Of a DNA stretch of 64,000 bases, positions 1-9,872 are shown piece by piece. The DNA comes from Tsuneonella troitsensis (GTDB taxonomy: Bacteria; Pseudomonadota; Alphaproteobacteria; Sphingomonadales; Sphingomonadaceae): contig NZ_LMAU01000001.1 of the NCBI RefSeq assembly GCF_001441535.1, positions 496,001 through 560,000 of the forward strand, read 5' to 3'. The notes beneath the pieces were generated by a model. That model saw only the letters and a program-made list of their open reading frames with translations. It searched no databases and was not told the DNA's origin. A program made the translations under genes and the position numbers. Position 1 is the stretch's first letter. The number at the start of each line of letters is the position of its first letter.

Positions 1-293
1 GGGTGGCTGTTCGCGAGGTAGGCGTTGGACGATTCGACCCGCATGGCGAGGTTGTTGGTCACGAACAGGTCGAGGATGCGGTAGATCGAGTTGGGCGCGA
101 TGCGCTTGCCGCGCTTGGCCGACACCTCGTCCGCGATGTCGTAAGCGCTGGCGGGCGTGGCATGGGTCGACAGGGCGTCGAAAACGTCGGCGCGCAAGTC
201 GGTCCACTGCTCGCCGGCCTCGATCAACGCGGTTTCCGCGGCGCGGGCAAGGTCGTGCCCCGAATGTTCGTGATGATGATGCTGGGTGGCCAT
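1..293 (-). CDS. Fur family regulator, Zur-like (3' end beyond window)
   Basis: Reading leftwards from an ATG at 293, about 97 residues are visible before the window edge. The N-terminus is His-rich (HHHHEHSGHD at residues 5-14). It is followed by a winged-helix segment with the Fur-family pattern PNSIYRILDLFV and then NAYLANSHP. This is the DNA-binding half of a Fur-type metalloregulator; the metal-binding dimerisation half is cut off. The wording of the recognition helix fits the Zur branch, and a ZnuD-like receptor lies at 23-25 kb, but zinc specificity is inference. It follows msrA on the same strand after a gap of about 56 bases. Confidence 0.82.
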   Translation of the reverse strand, partial: MATQHHHHEHSGHDLARAAETALIEAGEQWTDLRADVFDALSTHATPASAYDIADEVSAKRGKRIAPNSIYRILDLFVTNNLAMRVESSNAYLANSH

Positions 294-349
294 GGCAGGT
301 ATGTAATGCCTGCCGCGCGCCAGCGCCAGACGCCGGGGGACTTCGCCCC

Positions 350-1027
350 TCAGTTCGGCGTGAAGCTGGCCTTGTATAGCGACGGGTACATGGACTTGAG
401 CGCGCGGACCTTGGGCGCGTCCCAACGCACGATGTACGAATGGCGGGGATTCTTCTGCGCGAAATCCTGATGGTACGTCTCGGCGGGGTAGAACGCCTGT
501 GCACGTTCGATCCCGGTCACGATGGGTCGCTTCCATTTGCCCGACGCGGCCATTTGCTTGAGGTACGCACTGGCAACGGTGCGCTGTTCATCGTTCAGCG
601 GGACCAGCGCGGCGCGGTAATGCGCGCCCACGTCGGGCCCCTGCCGGTTCTTGAGCGTGGGATCGGCGACGACCGAAAAGAACACCTGCAACAACTGGTC
701 GTAGCGGACGACGCGGGGATCGTAGGTAACCCGAACCGCCTCCGCATGGTCCGTGACGCCGGACGAAACGAGATCGTAGGTCGCCGAACGGGCCGTGCCG
801 CCGTGGTAGCCGCTGACGGCGCTCGTGACGCCCTTCATGTGACTGAACACCGCTTCCACGCCCCAGAAGCATCCGCCCGCGAATACAGCGGTCCGGAGTC
901 CGGGCTTCTCGGCGGCGATGCGCTTCGGCGCGGGGGCGGCGACGACCGCCTCTCCGGCCACGGCGGGCTGCTGGCAAGCGGTAAGCGCGAACCCTGCTAC
1001 GGCGAGGATCAGCGCAGCGCGGTTCAC
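350..1027 (-). CDS. msrA: Peptide-methionine (S)-S-oxide reductase MsrA, lipoprotein form
   Basis: Reduces the S-epimer of methionine sulfoxide in oxidised proteins. The GCFWG motif lies at about residues 52-56 with catalytic Cys53, followed by the typical GYxGG and HAEAVRVTYDP blocks. The GTG start at 1027 is chosen because it overlaps the stop of the upstream gene as GTGA. It also yields a short lipoprotein signal (AGFALTAC, lipobox Cys18), so the enzyme should be anchored on the periplasmic side. A longer frame to 1114 adds a Pro/Gly/Arg-rich stretch that looks non-coding. Length is 225 residues, normal for an exported MsrA. Confidence 0.93.
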   Translation of the reverse strand: MNRAALILAVAGFALTACQQPAVAGEAVVAAPAPKRIAAEKPGLRTAVFAGGCFWGVEAVFSHMKGVTSAVSGYHGGTARSATYDLVSSGVTDHAEAVRVTYDPRVVRYDQLLQVFFSVVADPTLKNRQGPDVGAHYRAALVPLNDEQRTVASAYLKQMAASGKWKRPIVTGIERAQAFYPAETYHQDFAQKNPRHSYIVRWDAPKVRALKSMYPSLYKASFTPN

Positions 1028-1185
1028 TTTGCCCGCGCGTCTGCGGGTGCCGAAACCGGTGCGGCCTGCGCCTGGGGGATGAGTTCCGCATTCATGCTCG
1101 GGGCAATCTGCCACACGACGAGGCCCGCGCCCAGCGCGAAACCGATGGCGAAATTGCGATAGAGATCGGGTTTGAACAGGCCCAT
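1024..1185 (-). CDS. Small membrane-anchored hypothetical protein upstream of msrA
   Basis: A protein of about 53 residues starting MGLFKPDLYRNF, with one hydrophobic segment (FAIGFALGAGLVVW) and then an Ala/Pro-rich tail. I do not recognise a named family. It overlaps msrA by GTGA, so the two are probably translationally coupled. The start at 1185 follows a purine-rich AAAGAAG; an in-frame ATG at 1218 would add 11 residues. Function is unknown. Position suggests a partner or simply a neighbour of the exported MsrA. Confidence 0.6.
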   Translation of the reverse strand: MGLFKPDLYRNFAIGFALGAGLVVWQIAPSMNAELIPQAQAAPVSAPADARAK

Positions 1186-1284
1186 GGCGTGGTCTTCTTT
1201 CGTCTGATTGCCGGACATGGTTAGACGGGCCGCTATTGCAACCGCCTTAATGCGCGGGTTGCGCACTGTTCAGGAAGGGGCGGG

Positions 1285-2871
1285 ATGCTCGACGCGGTGG
1301 TTATCGGTGCGGGTCACAACGGGCTCGTGTGTGCGTACTACCTCGCCCGCGCCGGGCTGAAGGTCCGGTTGTACGAGGCACGCGACGTGGTCGGCGGGGC
1401 GGCGGTGACCGAGGAATTCGCGCCGGGCTTTCGCAATTCGACCGCCAGCTACACCGTCAGCCTGCTCCAGCCCAAGGTCATCGCCGACATGGAGTTGGAG
1501 CGGCGCGGCTACCGCGTGATCGAGCGCCCGGTGTCGAACTTCCTGCCGCTGGATGACGGCCACCTCGTGCTGGGCGGCGGCCTCGAAGCGACGCAGGCCG
1601 AGTTCGCCCGCTTCTCGCGCAAGGACGCCGACGCGCTGCCCGGTTACTACGCCATGCTGGAAGGGGTGGCCGAGGTCCTGCGCGATCTCGCCTTGCGGAT
1701 ACCGCCCGATGCCGCCGGCGGCCCGCGGGCCCTGCTCGATGCGGTCATGCAGTCGCGCAAGGTCGCGCGACTGCCTCTGGCGGCCAAGGGCGACGTGCTC
1801 GCCCTGTTCACGCGGTCCGCGCGCGAGGTCCTCGATACGTGGTTCGAGAGCGAACCGGTCAAGGCCGCGTTCGGCTTCGACGCGTGCGTCGGCAACTATG
1901 CCTCGCCGGACGCCGCGGGTAGCGCATACGTGCTGCTGCACCACGTGTTCGGCGAGGTGAACGGCAAGAAAGGGGGGTGGGGACACGTGCCCGGCGGGAT
2001 GGGGACGATCACCCGCCTGATGGCCGAGGCCGTGCGCGAGGCGGGCGGCGAGATCGTGACGGGCGCGCCGGTCGACCGGGTCCTGATCGATGGCGGGAAA
2101 GCGGTCGGTCTGCGGCTGGCGAGCGGCGAGGAGGTGCGGGCCAGGCGGGTGATCGCCAACCTCGGGCCCAAGCCGCTGTTCGATCGGCTCGTGCCGCGCG
2201 CCGCGCTGCCGGACGATTTCGCGCGGGCGATGCAGATGTATGCCGGCGGATCGGGGTCGCTGCGGATGAACCTTGCGCTGTCGGGATTGCCGCGGTTCCG
2301 TCATGCTCCGGCGGGCGACGATTACCTCAAGGCCGGAATCGTGATCGCGCCCAGCCTCGATTACATGGACCGCGCCTGGCACGACGCGCGCGAGCAGGGC
2401 TTCAGCAAGGCGCCGATCGTCGAGATGCTGATCCCCAGCCTCGTCGATGACAGCCTGGTCGATCGGAACCTCGCCCCTCCGGGCAGCCATGTGGCCAGCC
2501 TGTTCTGCCAGCACGTCGATCCCGACCTGCCCGAAGGGCGCGAAGACGCGGCGGTCGACGCGGTGCTCGACACGGTCGAACGCCACGCGCCGGGCTTCCG
2601 CGACCTGATCCTGCACCGGCAGGTCCACACGCCCCGCGCGCTGGAGGCGAAGTTCGGCCTGTGGCGCGGCGACATCTTCCATGGCCGGATGAGCCTCGAC
2701 CAGCTCTGGGCCGCACGCCCGGCGCTGGGCGCGGGCAGCTACCGGATGCCGGTGCCGGGACTGTGGCTGTGCGGATCGGGCGCACACCCCGGCGGCGGGG
2801 TCACCGGCGCACCCGGCCACAATTGCGCCCACGCCATTCTGCGAGAAGGGAAATGGCTGCGTCGGGGCTGA
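1285..2871 (+). CDS. FAD-dependent oxidoreductase, PYROXD2/phytoene-desaturase-like
   Basis: 528 residues. The N-terminus carries the Rossmann dinucleotide motif VVIGAGHNGLVCAYYLARAG (residues 4-23) followed by the GGAAVTEEFAPGF block. The C-terminus has the flavin-binding signature GLWLCGSGAHPGGGVTGAPG. This layout is that of the CrtI/PYROXD2 group of amine-oxidase-like flavoproteins. No carotenoid genes are adjacent, so a carotenoid substrate is not supported and the substrate is unknown. The start follows AGGAAGGGG at a good distance. It stands alone on the plus strand between minus-strand genes. Confidence 0.88.
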   Translation: MLDAVVIGAGHNGLVCAYYLARAGLKVRLYEARDVVGGAAVTEEFAPGFRNSTASYTVSLLQPKVIADMELERRGYRVIERPVSNFLPLDDGHLVLGGGLEATQAEFARFSRKDADALPGYYAMLEGVAEVLRDLALRIPPDAAGGPRALLDAVMQSRKVARLPLAAKGDVLALFTRSAREVLDTWFESEPVKAAFGFDACVGNYASPDAAGSAYVLLHHVFGEVNGKKGGWGHVPGGMGTITRLMAEAVREAGGEIVTGAPVDRVLIDGGKAVGLRLASGEEVRARRVIANLGPKPLFDRLVPRAALPDDFARAMQMYAGGSGSLRMNLALSGLPRFRHAPAGDDYLKAGIVIAPSLDYMDRAWHDAREQGFSKAPIVEMLIPSLVDDSLVDRNLAPPGSHVASLFCQHVDPDLPEGREDAAVDAVLDTVERHAPGFRDLILHRQVHTPRALEAKFGLWRGDIFHGRMSLDQLWAARPALGAGSYRMPVPGLWLCGSGAHPGGGVTGAPGHNCAHAILREGKWLRRG

Positions 2872-3053
2872 GCCGACACGCCTGCACGATTCGGCGAAAT
2901 GTCCCAAAGGTCGCAGTGGCCATGGCGGCCGGCCCGGCCGCGTCCCGTCTGCTGTCCGCACGTGTCAAAGAACGGCGAGACACATCGCAGGGCGCGGCCG
3001 TGTAGGAAAACGAAAGTCCCCCTCAGGGCGAACCGGAATGGATGGAAACCGCT

Positions 3054-4643
3054 CTAGTGGCGGAAGTGGCGCATCCCGGTGAATACCATCGCGAGCCCGG
3101 CTTCGTCGGCGGCCTTGATGACTTCGTCGTCGCGGATCGACCCGCCCGGCTGGATCACCGCGGTCGCGCCCGCTTCGGCTGCTGCCAGCAAACCGTCGGC
3201 GAAAGGGAAGAACGCATCCGATGCGACGGCACTCCCCACCGTCCGGGGCGTGTCCCAGCCGAATTTCGTCGCCGCTTCCGCTGATTTCATCGCTGCGATG
3301 CGCGACGAATCTCGTCGATTCATCTGTCCCGCGCCGATCCCGGCGGTCACCCCGTCCCGGGCATAGACGATCGCATTGGATTTCACGTGGCGCGCCACGG
3401 TCCAGGCGAACAGGCAGTCCTTGAGTTCCTGTTCGGTCGGCGTGCGCTGCGTAACAACCTTCAATTCGGCTTCCAAAATGGCGCCGTTGTCGCGGGTCTG
3501 CACAAGCAGTCCGCCGGTAATCGGCTTGATCGCCAGCCCGCCGCGACGCGGATCGGGCAGGTCGCCGGTCAACAGCAGGCGCAGGTTCTTTTTTCGGGCA
3601 AAAGCTTCGCGCGCCGCCGCGTCGGCATCGGGGGCAACGACGACCTCGGTGAAGATCTCGCAGATTGCCTCGGCGGTCGGTCTGTCGAGCGGCACGTTCA
3701 CCGCCACGATCCCGCCAAAGGCCGAAACGTCGTCGCAGGCAAGTGCCTCGCGCCAGGCCTCGAGCAGGGTCGGCCGCTGGGCGACGCCGCAGGGGTTGGC
3801 GTGCTTGACGATCACCACCGCGGGCTCCTGTCCCGCAAACTCGGCGACGAGTTCGAGCGCCGCGTCGGCATCGGCGTAGTTGTTGTAGGACAGCTCCTTG
3901 CCCTGCAGCTGCTCTGCCTGCGCGATGCCTTTGCCGTGCGGGCCGACCGGCGTGTAGAGCGCGGCCTTCTGATTCGGGTTCTCGCCATAGCGCAGCTCGC
4001 TCACACGGCGACCGTTGACGCAGAGCAGGTCGGGGAACAGTTGCTGCTGGTCGGCGAAGGCGAACCACTGGCTGATCATGCTGTCGTAGGCTGCGGTCGC
4101 GCTGAACGCCTTGGCGGCCATGCGCTTGCGGAAGGCGAGGGTCGTCGCACCGTCGTGCGCGCCCAGTTCGGCCAGCAGGTCGCCGTAATCGGCCGGATCG
4201 GTCACGATGGTCACGTAGGCGTGGTTCTTCGCGGCCGAGCGGACCATGCTCGGGCCGCCTATATCGATGTTCTCGATGATCTCGTCGCGTGTCGCGCCCC
4301 GCGCGACGGTTTCCTCGAACGGGTAGAGGTTGACCACGACCAGGTCGATCGCACCGATCTCGTGCGCTTCCATCGCGGCGGCGTGATCGGGATTGTCGCG
4401 CACCGCCAGCAGCCCACCGTGGACCATCGGGTGCAAGGTCTTCACCCGGCCGTCCATCATTTCGGGGAAACCTGTGAGTTCCGACACGTCGCGCACCGTC
4501 AGCCCGGCGTCGCGCAGAGCCTTGGCCGTGCCCCCGGTCGACACGAGTTCGACGCCCGCATCGGCAAGGGTAGAGCCGAGCGAAACAAGTCCTTCCTTGT
4601 CGGACACCGAAAGCAGCGCCCGCCTGATCGTCACGTCAGTCAC
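3054..4643 (-). CDS. purH: Bifunctional AICAR formyltransferase / IMP cyclohydrolase
   Basis: Catalyses the last two steps of IMP synthesis. The N-terminal MGS-like IMP cyclohydrolase domain begins [13 protein letters not shown] and holds STGGTAKAL and [11 protein letters not shown]. The C-terminal formyltransferase domain holds KHANPCG, the conserved catalytic Lys-His pair, and [10 protein letters not shown] near the end. Length of 529 residues is typical. It is the last gene of a minus-strand set rpe-heparinase-purH, starting 7 bases after the heparinase stop. Confidence 0.97.
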   Translation of the reverse strand: MTDVTIRRALLSVSDKEGLVSLGSTLADAGVELVSTGGTAKALRDAGLTVRDVSELTGFPEMMDGRVKTLHPMVHGGLLAVRDNPDHAAAMEAHEIGAIDLVVVNLYPFEETVARGATRDEIIENIDIGGPSMVRSAAKNHAYVTIVTDPADYGDLLAELGAHDGATTLAFRKRMAAKAFSATAAYDSMISQWFAFADQQQLFPDLLCVNGRRVSELRYGENPNQKAALYTPVGPHGKGIAQAEQLQGKELSYNNYADADAALELVAEFAGQEPAVVIVKHANPCGVAQRPTLLEAWREALACDDVSAFGGIVAVNVPLDRPTAEAICEIFTEVVVAPDADAAAREAFARKKNLRLLLTGDLPDPRRGGLAIKPITGGLLVQTRDNGAILEAELKVVTQRTPTEQELKDCLFAWTVARHVKSNAIVYARDGVTAGIGAGQMNRRDSSRIAAMKSAEAATKFGWDTPRTVGSAVASDAFFPFADGLLAAAEAGATAVIQPGGSIRDDEVIKAADEAGLAMVFTGMRHFRH

Positions 4644-4650
4644 GGTTGGT

Positions 4651-6501
4651 CTATCCCATTTTCTTGAGGAGCCAGGCGAAGCTACCGCCGCTCCTCGGGG
4701 TCATCCCCTGAATCACGATCTGCTCTATCGGATGCGGGCGGCCCTGGCCATCGACCCACAGGCTTTCTTCGACGGACAGTTCCACGCCCTCGCCGGCCTG
4801 ACCCAGGCGGAACTGCCAGTAACTGCCGTCGGGCAGGGCCAAGCCGGCTCCCAGCCTGTCTTCGGAAAGCCCCAGATCGATTCCCGGGCCGATATGAAAG
4901 CGTAGCGCGAAGCCGATCTTGCCGCGTTTGGCGGTCTTGCCCGCCGGAACGAGCAGGTCTTCGCCGCGCAGTTCGCTGCCGTCGTCGCGCAGGATCAGGA
5001 TACGGCGATGGACCAGGCCGTGGCGGCTTGCGTATCCGTCGTGGCTCGCTTCGAGCCGCGTTGCGCCGCCGGTATCTAGGCGCATGACCCGGCGGTCGAT
5101 CTCGACCTCGCCTACCCCCGCGCCGAGCTTCCCATGGAGCAGTACCGCCGTGGAATTGGCGTCGGCGAGCGACAGCGTGGAATGCGCCGCGGTTCCCCGC
5201 AGACCCTGCTCGATCCGTACCGGAACCTGCCCACCTGCAAACGCCGCGCCGCCGCAGTTTACGATCAATCGCTGCGGTCCGTGGCTGAATTCGAAGGCCA
5301 GGGTCGACGCGCAGCCCGACCGCGCGTGCCGAGCCAGGGGAGGCGGGGCTGCATCGAACTGCAGCACCGCCTTGCCTCCACTGGCGCGCTGATAGCCCCA
5401 CTGGCGCGCTTCCTTGAGCGGGCGCGTCCGCACGCCGCTCGCCGAAACGAGCGCGGCGATTCGCTCTGCCGTGACCGCGCCGGCGCCTTGCCACGATCCC
5501 AGCCCACCGTCGCCATGAGTGAGGCCGAGGAGCGGAGGGACGAGCATCGCCAGCATGGCCTCGATCGCCGCTGGCGGATCGCGCCGCACCGCGCGGTAGC
5601 AGGCCTTGAGCTCTACCAGCAGCACGATGGCGTCGATCTGCGCGAGCGGACTGCGCGAAAGCACACCACCATCGTCGGCCACGAGTTCGCCCAGTGCGCG
5701 GATCAGACCCGCTTCGCCGTAGAGCCGACGGGGCTTGCCGTCCGGCAGAAGCAGACCGGCCGCGACGATCGCGGTCCAGCCGGCGACCTCGCCCAAGCGA
5801 TCGGGGGCTTTGCTCACGTTGCGGTCGAGCCAGCGCGCTGTCTCGTTGATCGCGGTCAATGTCCGGCTGCGCAGCTTGGCATCGCCCGACAGGATCAGCG
5901 GGGCGTGGACCAGCCAGCCGAGCAGTCGCTGGCCCGCATTCTCGACCTGCCACGCCGCGCCCTTGCCGGGCTTGCGGTTGGCGGCGAGCCAAGCCGACAG
6001 AACCCGTTCCGCGGTTCCCGTGCACTGCTCGCGCGGGGCGCAGGCGGCCAGGTCGCGCAGCCAGGTGAAGCCGTGGATCGTGCGGGCGAACGGCGGCGTG
6101 AGCGTGGCGACGGGCGAGAAATCCATCTGCGCGATGGGTGCCTTCACGCCATGCACGAAGAAATGCCCTGCACGCAGCGCCACGCCTGCCGATCGCTCGC
6201 CCACGACAGGGCTGTCGACGGTGCCGAGCAGTCGGGGCTTGGCCGCCTTGCCGAAGGGGCGGACCAGCGTGGTGCCGGACACGCCGAGCCGATAGGCCAG
6301 ACGGATCAGCGCTTCGCCGGCACCGAGCGAAGGCGGCGCGAAGTCGGCGATCGCGAGTGCCCGGCCCGGCTCGATGACTTCGCCGGGCGCATCTTCCGTC
6401 GATGGCAGGGCCTGCAGCTCTTCCGCGCGGCCGAGCGGTATCGCGCGTGCCTCCTTGGCCGGGGCGCGCTCGCGGATCGTGCCGAGCGCCGCGTCGGCCA
6501 T
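4651..6501 (-). CDS. Heparinase II/III family protein
   Basis: 616 residues. The N-terminal half is an all-helical (alpha/alpha toroid-like) region with FTWLRDLAA and an [10 protein letters not shown] segment. The C-terminal half is beta-rich and contains [11 protein letters not shown] and [14 protein letters not shown], the conserved blocks of the heparinase II/III-like C-terminal domain. Family members are polysaccharide lyases, but the sphingomonad homologue beside purH has no substrate I can name. There is no signal peptide, which is unusual for a secreted lyase and suggests a cytoplasmic or cell-envelope role. Its ATG overlaps the rpe stop by one base (TGATG). Confidence 0.9.
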   Translation of the reverse strand: MADAALGTIRERAPAKEARAIPLGRAEELQALPSTEDAPGEVIEPGRALAIADFAPPSLGAGEALIRLAYRLGVSGTTLVRPFGKAAKPRLLGTVDSPVVGERSAGVALRAGHFFVHGVKAPIAQMDFSPVATLTPPFARTIHGFTWLRDLAACAPREQCTGTAERVLSAWLAANRKPGKGAAWQVENAGQRLLGWLVHAPLILSGDAKLRSRTLTAINETARWLDRNVSKAPDRLGEVAGWTAIVAAGLLLPDGKPRRLYGEAGLIRALGELVADDGGVLSRSPLAQIDAIVLLVELKACYRAVRRDPPAAIEAMLAMLVPPLLGLTHGDGGLGSWQGAGAVTAERIAALVSASGVRTRPLKEARQWGYQRASGGKAVLQFDAAPPPLARHARSGCASTLAFEFSHGPQRLIVNCGGAAFAGGQVPVRIEQGLRGTAAHSTLSLADANSTAVLLHGKLGAGVGEVEIDRRVMRLDTGGATRLEASHDGYASRHGLVHRRILILRDDGSELRGEDLLVPAGKTAKRGKIGFALRFHIGPGIDLGLSEDRLGAGLALPDGSYWQFRLGQAGEGVELSVEESLWVDGQGRPHPIEQIVIQGMTPRSGGSFAWLLKKMG

Positions 6502-7175
6502 CAGGCGCGGACCTCTTCTTGCCCCTTCAACGCCGCGATGTTCGCTGCGTAGCGGTCCGGACCGCCCTTGAAAGTGGCCGAACCGGCGACCAGCACGTCG
6601 GCCCCGGCGTCAACGCACTGGCGAGCGGTGACCGGATCGACCCCGCCATCTACCTCGAGGTGAATCGCGCGGCCCGTCTTGTCGATCATCTTGCGCACCG
6701 CTTCGATCTTGCGAAGCTGGCTGGAGATGAAGCTCTGACCGCCGAAGCCGGGGTTTACGCTCATCACCAGGACGAGGTCGATCTCGTCGATCAGGTAATC
6801 GAGCATCTTGGCGGGCGTTGCCGGATTCAGGCTGATTCCCGCCTTCTTGCCCAGCGCCTTGATCGCCTGCACCGTACGGTGGACGTGCGGCCCGGCTTCG
6901 GGATGCACCGTGATGATGTCCGCGCCGGCCTCCGCGAAAGCCTCGAGCCAGTTGTCGACCGGGCTTACCATCAGGTGGACGTCGAACGGTTTGGCGGTAT
7001 GCGGGCGCAACGCCTTCACCACGCCCGGGCCGATGGTGAGGTTCGGCACGTAATGGCCGTCCATCACGTCGACGTGGATCCAGTCGGCGCCGGCGACGTC
7101 GATCGCGCGCACCTCTTCGCCCAGCCGCGAAAAGTCGGCTGACAGGATGGATGGGCTGATCAACGGGCGGGCCAT
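6501..7175 (-). CDS. rpe: Ribulose-phosphate 3-epimerase
   Basis: Interconverts ribulose 5-phosphate and xylulose 5-phosphate. Visible blocks are [14 protein letters not shown] at the N-terminus, [17 protein letters not shown] (metal-binding His and Asp), [13 protein letters not shown] and [11 protein letters not shown] with the catalytic Asp. Length is 224 residues, typical of the family. It is the first gene of the minus-strand set leading to heparinase and purH, so transcription probably starts in the gap between 7176 and 7420. Confidence 0.97.
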   Translation of the reverse strand: MARPLISPSILSADFSRLGEEVRAIDVAGADWIHVDVMDGHYVPNLTIGPGVVKALRPHTAKPFDVHLMVSPVDNWLEAFAEAGADIITVHPEAGPHVHRTVQAIKALGKKAGISLNPATPAKMLDYLIDEIDLVLVMSVNPGFGGQSFISSQLRKIEAVRKMIDKTGRAIHLEVDGGVDPVTARQCVDAGADVLVAGSATFKGGPDRYAANIAALKGQEEVRA

Positions 7176-7292
7176 GGCGGACGCGGGCTCCTGATGCCTT
7201 TCCCCGGCTTAACCACCGCGTTGGAGAGCGCACAAGCGAGTGACACCCCTTTTCCACACCGCCCCCGATGGAAATGCACGGAATCGCGGGAC

Positions 7293-7312
7293 GGGAATGC
7301 TTGCACATTCCC
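7293..7312. promoter_or_regulatory. Inverted repeat in the rpe / DUF2141 divergent gap
   Basis: GGGAATG and CATTCCC form a perfect 7-base inverted repeat around a 6-base centre. It sits between two divergent genes and is followed by two copies of AATTCAGC. It could be an operator for either side. No known regulator consensus is matched. Confidence 0.3.
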
Positions 7313-7420
7313 AATTCAGCACAAATTCAGCCCGAGAAGGCCATTTACGCGTCCGAACAGAGGGGCAACTCGGCGAACGCGGCTTGAGCAGCGCGCCCTC
7401 CCCGCCATATGGACACTTCC

Positions 7421-7921
7421 ATGAAGACCACCAGATTTCGCTTTTCCGCCGTCCTGCTTGCCTCCGGCGCGCTGATCGTCGGAGCCGGTGCGCCCGCCAG
7501 CGCGCAATACAACCAGAAGATCGGCAACGACATGAGCCAGTGCCGTAACGGTGCCGGCCCTGCCGTTCTCGTGACGGTCGATGGCGTGAAGAGCGCGCAA
7601 GGGCGCGTACGGGTGCAGACCTATCGCGCGACTTCGGGCGACTGGCTCCAGAAGGGGCGCTGGCTGAGCCGCATCGAAACGGGGGCAAGGGCCGGAACGA
7701 TGACATTCTGCGTTCCGGTACCTTCGGCCGGTTCCTATGGCATCGCGGTCCGCCACGATCTCAACGGCAACGGCAAGACCGATCTTTCGAGCGACGGCGG
7801 CGGAATGTCGAACAATCCGTCCATCAACATCTTCAATCTGGGCAAGCCAAGCTACACGAAGACCGCGTTCCCCGTCGGCAGCGGCGTGAAGTCGATCAGC
7901 ATCCAGATGCGATATATGTGA
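7421..7921 (+). CDS. DUF2141 domain secreted protein
   Basis: About 166 residues with a clear Sec signal peptide ending at ASAQ. The mature part has the DUF2141 pattern: VLVTVDGVKSAQGRVRVQTYRA, then YGIAVRHDLNGNGKTDLSSD, and SINIFNLGKPSYTKTAFPV near the end. The DLNGNGKTD segment resembles a calcium-binding loop typical of this family. Function of the family is unknown; it is periplasmic or secreted. An in-frame ATG at 7409 would add 4 residues; the inner ATG gives a cleaner signal peptide. Confidence 0.85.
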   Translation: MKTTRFRFSAVLLASGALIVGAGAPASAQYNQKIGNDMSQCRNGAGPAVLVTVDGVKSAQGRVRVQTYRATSGDWLQKGRWLSRIETGARAGTMTFCVPVPSAGSYGIAVRHDLNGNGKTDLSSDGGGMSNNPSINIFNLGKPSYTKTAFPVGSGVKSISIQMRYM

Positions 7922-7922
7922 T

Positions 7923-8822
7923 CTAGCGCGGGTCGGCGTGCCGGGCGCGCCAGACCCGCCACAACACACCCGGCGCGGCGAGCAGCGGGTGTTTTTCACG
8001 CCACGGCGTGACCACGATCGCCACCCCGGTGTGCCGTTCTATCTTCCACGCGGCATAGGTGGCTGCGCCCTCGAACGTCGTGCTTGCCTTCGCCAGTCGC
8101 AGCAGGTTGAGCGGTTTGCCGAACCTTTCGCGGATGCGCCACCATTCAAAGATGCGGCGCCGCTCGGCGTCGCTGAGCCGGGGAGTGAGGATTTCACCCT
8201 CGCGATCGAAGGAGATGCCGCTAGCCTGCCACGCAAGCGGCAGGAGGCCGGCGAAGTGTGCGGCGTTGACCGATAGAATATCGTTCTCGCGCCCGGCTTT
8301 CTCTACCCGGAACTCGGCGCGATAGGTGGCCCGGAACAGCGCGCGCCAGAATGTGGAAGCCGTCCCCCGCGCAGGCCCAAGCGCCGCGGCGAGCCGCGCG
8401 GCTGTCTGCGCTGCAGCGGCCACCGCACCGGCTACCGATCTGCGAGCGGCTTCGTCCTTCGCCCAGGCCAGTCCGGCGGGCTGGACGAACCGTGCCCAGA
8501 TCGTCGTGTCGCGCGATTCGCCGCGAGCGGCCCGCTCGAACGTGTCCAGCGCCATCGTCGCGATCTTGGCGCGCAGGGTCAGTCTGCCACGCGGCCATTC
8601 GCGATACGAAACCAACGGCCAGATCTTCTCACGCTGGGGACCCGGAAGCAGGACGTAGAAATCGAGCACGCCGTCAAGCGATCCGGTGCGCAGATTCGAA
8701 CCATAGAACAGCACTGCGAGCGCGCCGGCCTCGCGCCCCAGTTCAGCGGCGATGTCTGCTACCTCGGGTGCAACGGGAGCGTCGAGCGCCGTCGCGACGC
8801 GCTCCTCGAGCGTACCCGTCAC
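7923..8822 (-). CDS. TAM41-like nucleotidyltransferase (possible CDP-diacylglycerol synthase)
   Basis: 299 residues from a GTG at 8822, which overlaps the stop of the lipid kinase as GTGA. Residues 39-56 carry YGSNLRTGSLDGVLDFYV, a GS...D(x)Y arrangement of the nucleotidyltransferase superfamily. It resembles the YGS...DFI signature of mitochondrial TAM41, which makes CDP-diacylglycerol from phosphatidate and CTP. No transmembrane segment is evident. The tight overlap with a diacylglycerol-kinase-type gene supports a lipid role: the kinase could make the phosphatidate and this enzyme could activate it. The family match is by motif only. Another nucleotidyltransferase role is possible. Confidence 0.6.
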   Translation of the reverse strand: MTGTLEERVATALDAPVAPEVADIAAELGREAGALAVLFYGSNLRTGSLDGVLDFYVLLPGPQREKIWPLVSYREWPRGRLTLRAKIATMALDTFERAARGESRDTTIWARFVQPAGLAWAKDEAARRSVAGAVAAAAQTAARLAAALGPARGTASTFWRALFRATYRAEFRVEKAGRENDILSVNAAHFAGLLPLAWQASGISFDREGEILTPRLSDAERRRIFEWWRIRERFGKPLNLLRLAKASTTFEGAATYAAWKIERHTGVAIVVTPWREKHPLLAAPGVLWRVWRARHADPR

Positions 8823-9787
8823 GGGACGACGAACGACAGCTCGGGCCCGGGGACGATCGCATAGCGGCCCTCGGGAAAGGCCTCGCCGTCGAGGATGAAG
8901 CGTCCACCCAGGTCGATCTCGATCCGATCGGTCGCGCAGCGGTGCACACCGTTCTTGCGCAGCCAATCGCCGTCCCAGCCACCCGCGATCGCCGGGATCG
9001 CGGCCATCACGCGCCGGCGCGGGTGGTCGAGCACCGCCATCTTCATCCCCTCGAGCTCGCCGAACGGCTTTGCGCCCATCGGAAAGCGCTCGAGCGTGGC
9101 GGCCAGCATCAGCATCCGCCGATCCGGCTCGCCCCAGCGAGTGCGCGGTAACTCGTCGCGTCCCGGACCGGTGCGGATCGTCATCGGTACGCCCCGACGC
9201 CAGCGATTGCGATCGCTCCCCAGCAGTCCCTGAACGATACCCCAGACGGCGGTCGCACCCACGGCTAGACTGTCGAACGCGCCAAGGCGGTGCGCGTCCT
9301 GTCCCGCCGCGATCGCGGTGGTGAACACGCCCGCGCCGAATACGAACCCGGCCAGTTCTCCGCCGCCCTCGAGATCGCGAACGATCAGGGGCCGGCGCGT
9401 GACCCGGTTGCCGCGGCGCAGCGCGCCGATGACCCCGGCGACGTCCCAGTCCTTGGGCGCACCGAGATCGACGTTGAGCGCGTTGGTCTTACCCGCGGGT
9501 ATTACCGCAAGCGCGGGCCAGTTGTCGCCGAACAGCGACAGGCCGGCGGTCAGCACGTCGCGCACGGTGCCGTCGCCGCCGCTGATCGCGATGCATTCCA
9601 CACCCTTTGCCAGGAAGTCCTCCAGCGTCGGGCGGAGGTCCGCCCTGCTGGACGGCGTGGCGATGTGCACGCCGGGCAGCGCCGCGATCGCATCGCGCAC
9701 CTTGGCGTTGCGATGGCTGCGCGGGTTGAACAGCACGCCCACGCCTGCTGCGGGAGCCGGTTCGCAAGAGGCGAGGGTAAGGGCCAT
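8819..9787 (-). CDS. Diacylglycerol-kinase-catalytic-domain protein (YegS/LCB5 type lipid kinase)
   Basis: 322 residues. The nucleotide-binding motif SGGDGTVRDV lies at about residues 69-78, followed by IPAGKTNALNVDLGAP. The C-terminal part has FILDGEAFP, matching the conserved LDGE of lipid kinases. Members phosphorylate diacylglycerol, sphingoid bases or related lipids with ATP. Which lipid is used here cannot be read from the sequence; sphingomonads do make sphingolipids. It overlaps the TAM41-like gene by 4 bases and probably forms a two-gene operon with it. Confidence 0.85.
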   Translation of the reverse strand: MALTLASCEPAPAAGVGVLFNPRSHRNAKVRDAIAALPGVHIATPSSRADLRPTLEDFLAKGVECIAISGGDGTVRDVLTAGLSLFGDNWPALAVIPAGKTNALNVDLGAPKDWDVAGVIGALRRGNRVTRRPLIVRDLEGGGELAGFVFGAGVFTTAIAAGQDAHRLGAFDSLAVGATAVWGIVQGLLGSDRNRWRRGVPMTIRTGPGRDELPRTRWGEPDRRMLMLAATLERFPMGAKPFGELEGMKMAVLDHPRRRVMAAIPAIAGGWDGDWLRKNGVHRCATDRIEIDLGGRFILDGEAFPEGRYAIVPGPELSFVVP

Positions 9788-9872
9788 ATCGTCGCTCGGC
9801 CTTTAGATGGGCAGCCGGGGGCCATGCCACAAGTTTTTGCCACTTGCGCCGATCCCGGGTTACCCTGCCACC

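Noticed and set aside
1270-2961. A 563-codon minus-strand frame opposite the PYROXD2-like gene
   Set aside because: Antisense shadow; the plus-strand gene has flavin motifs and a ribosome site.
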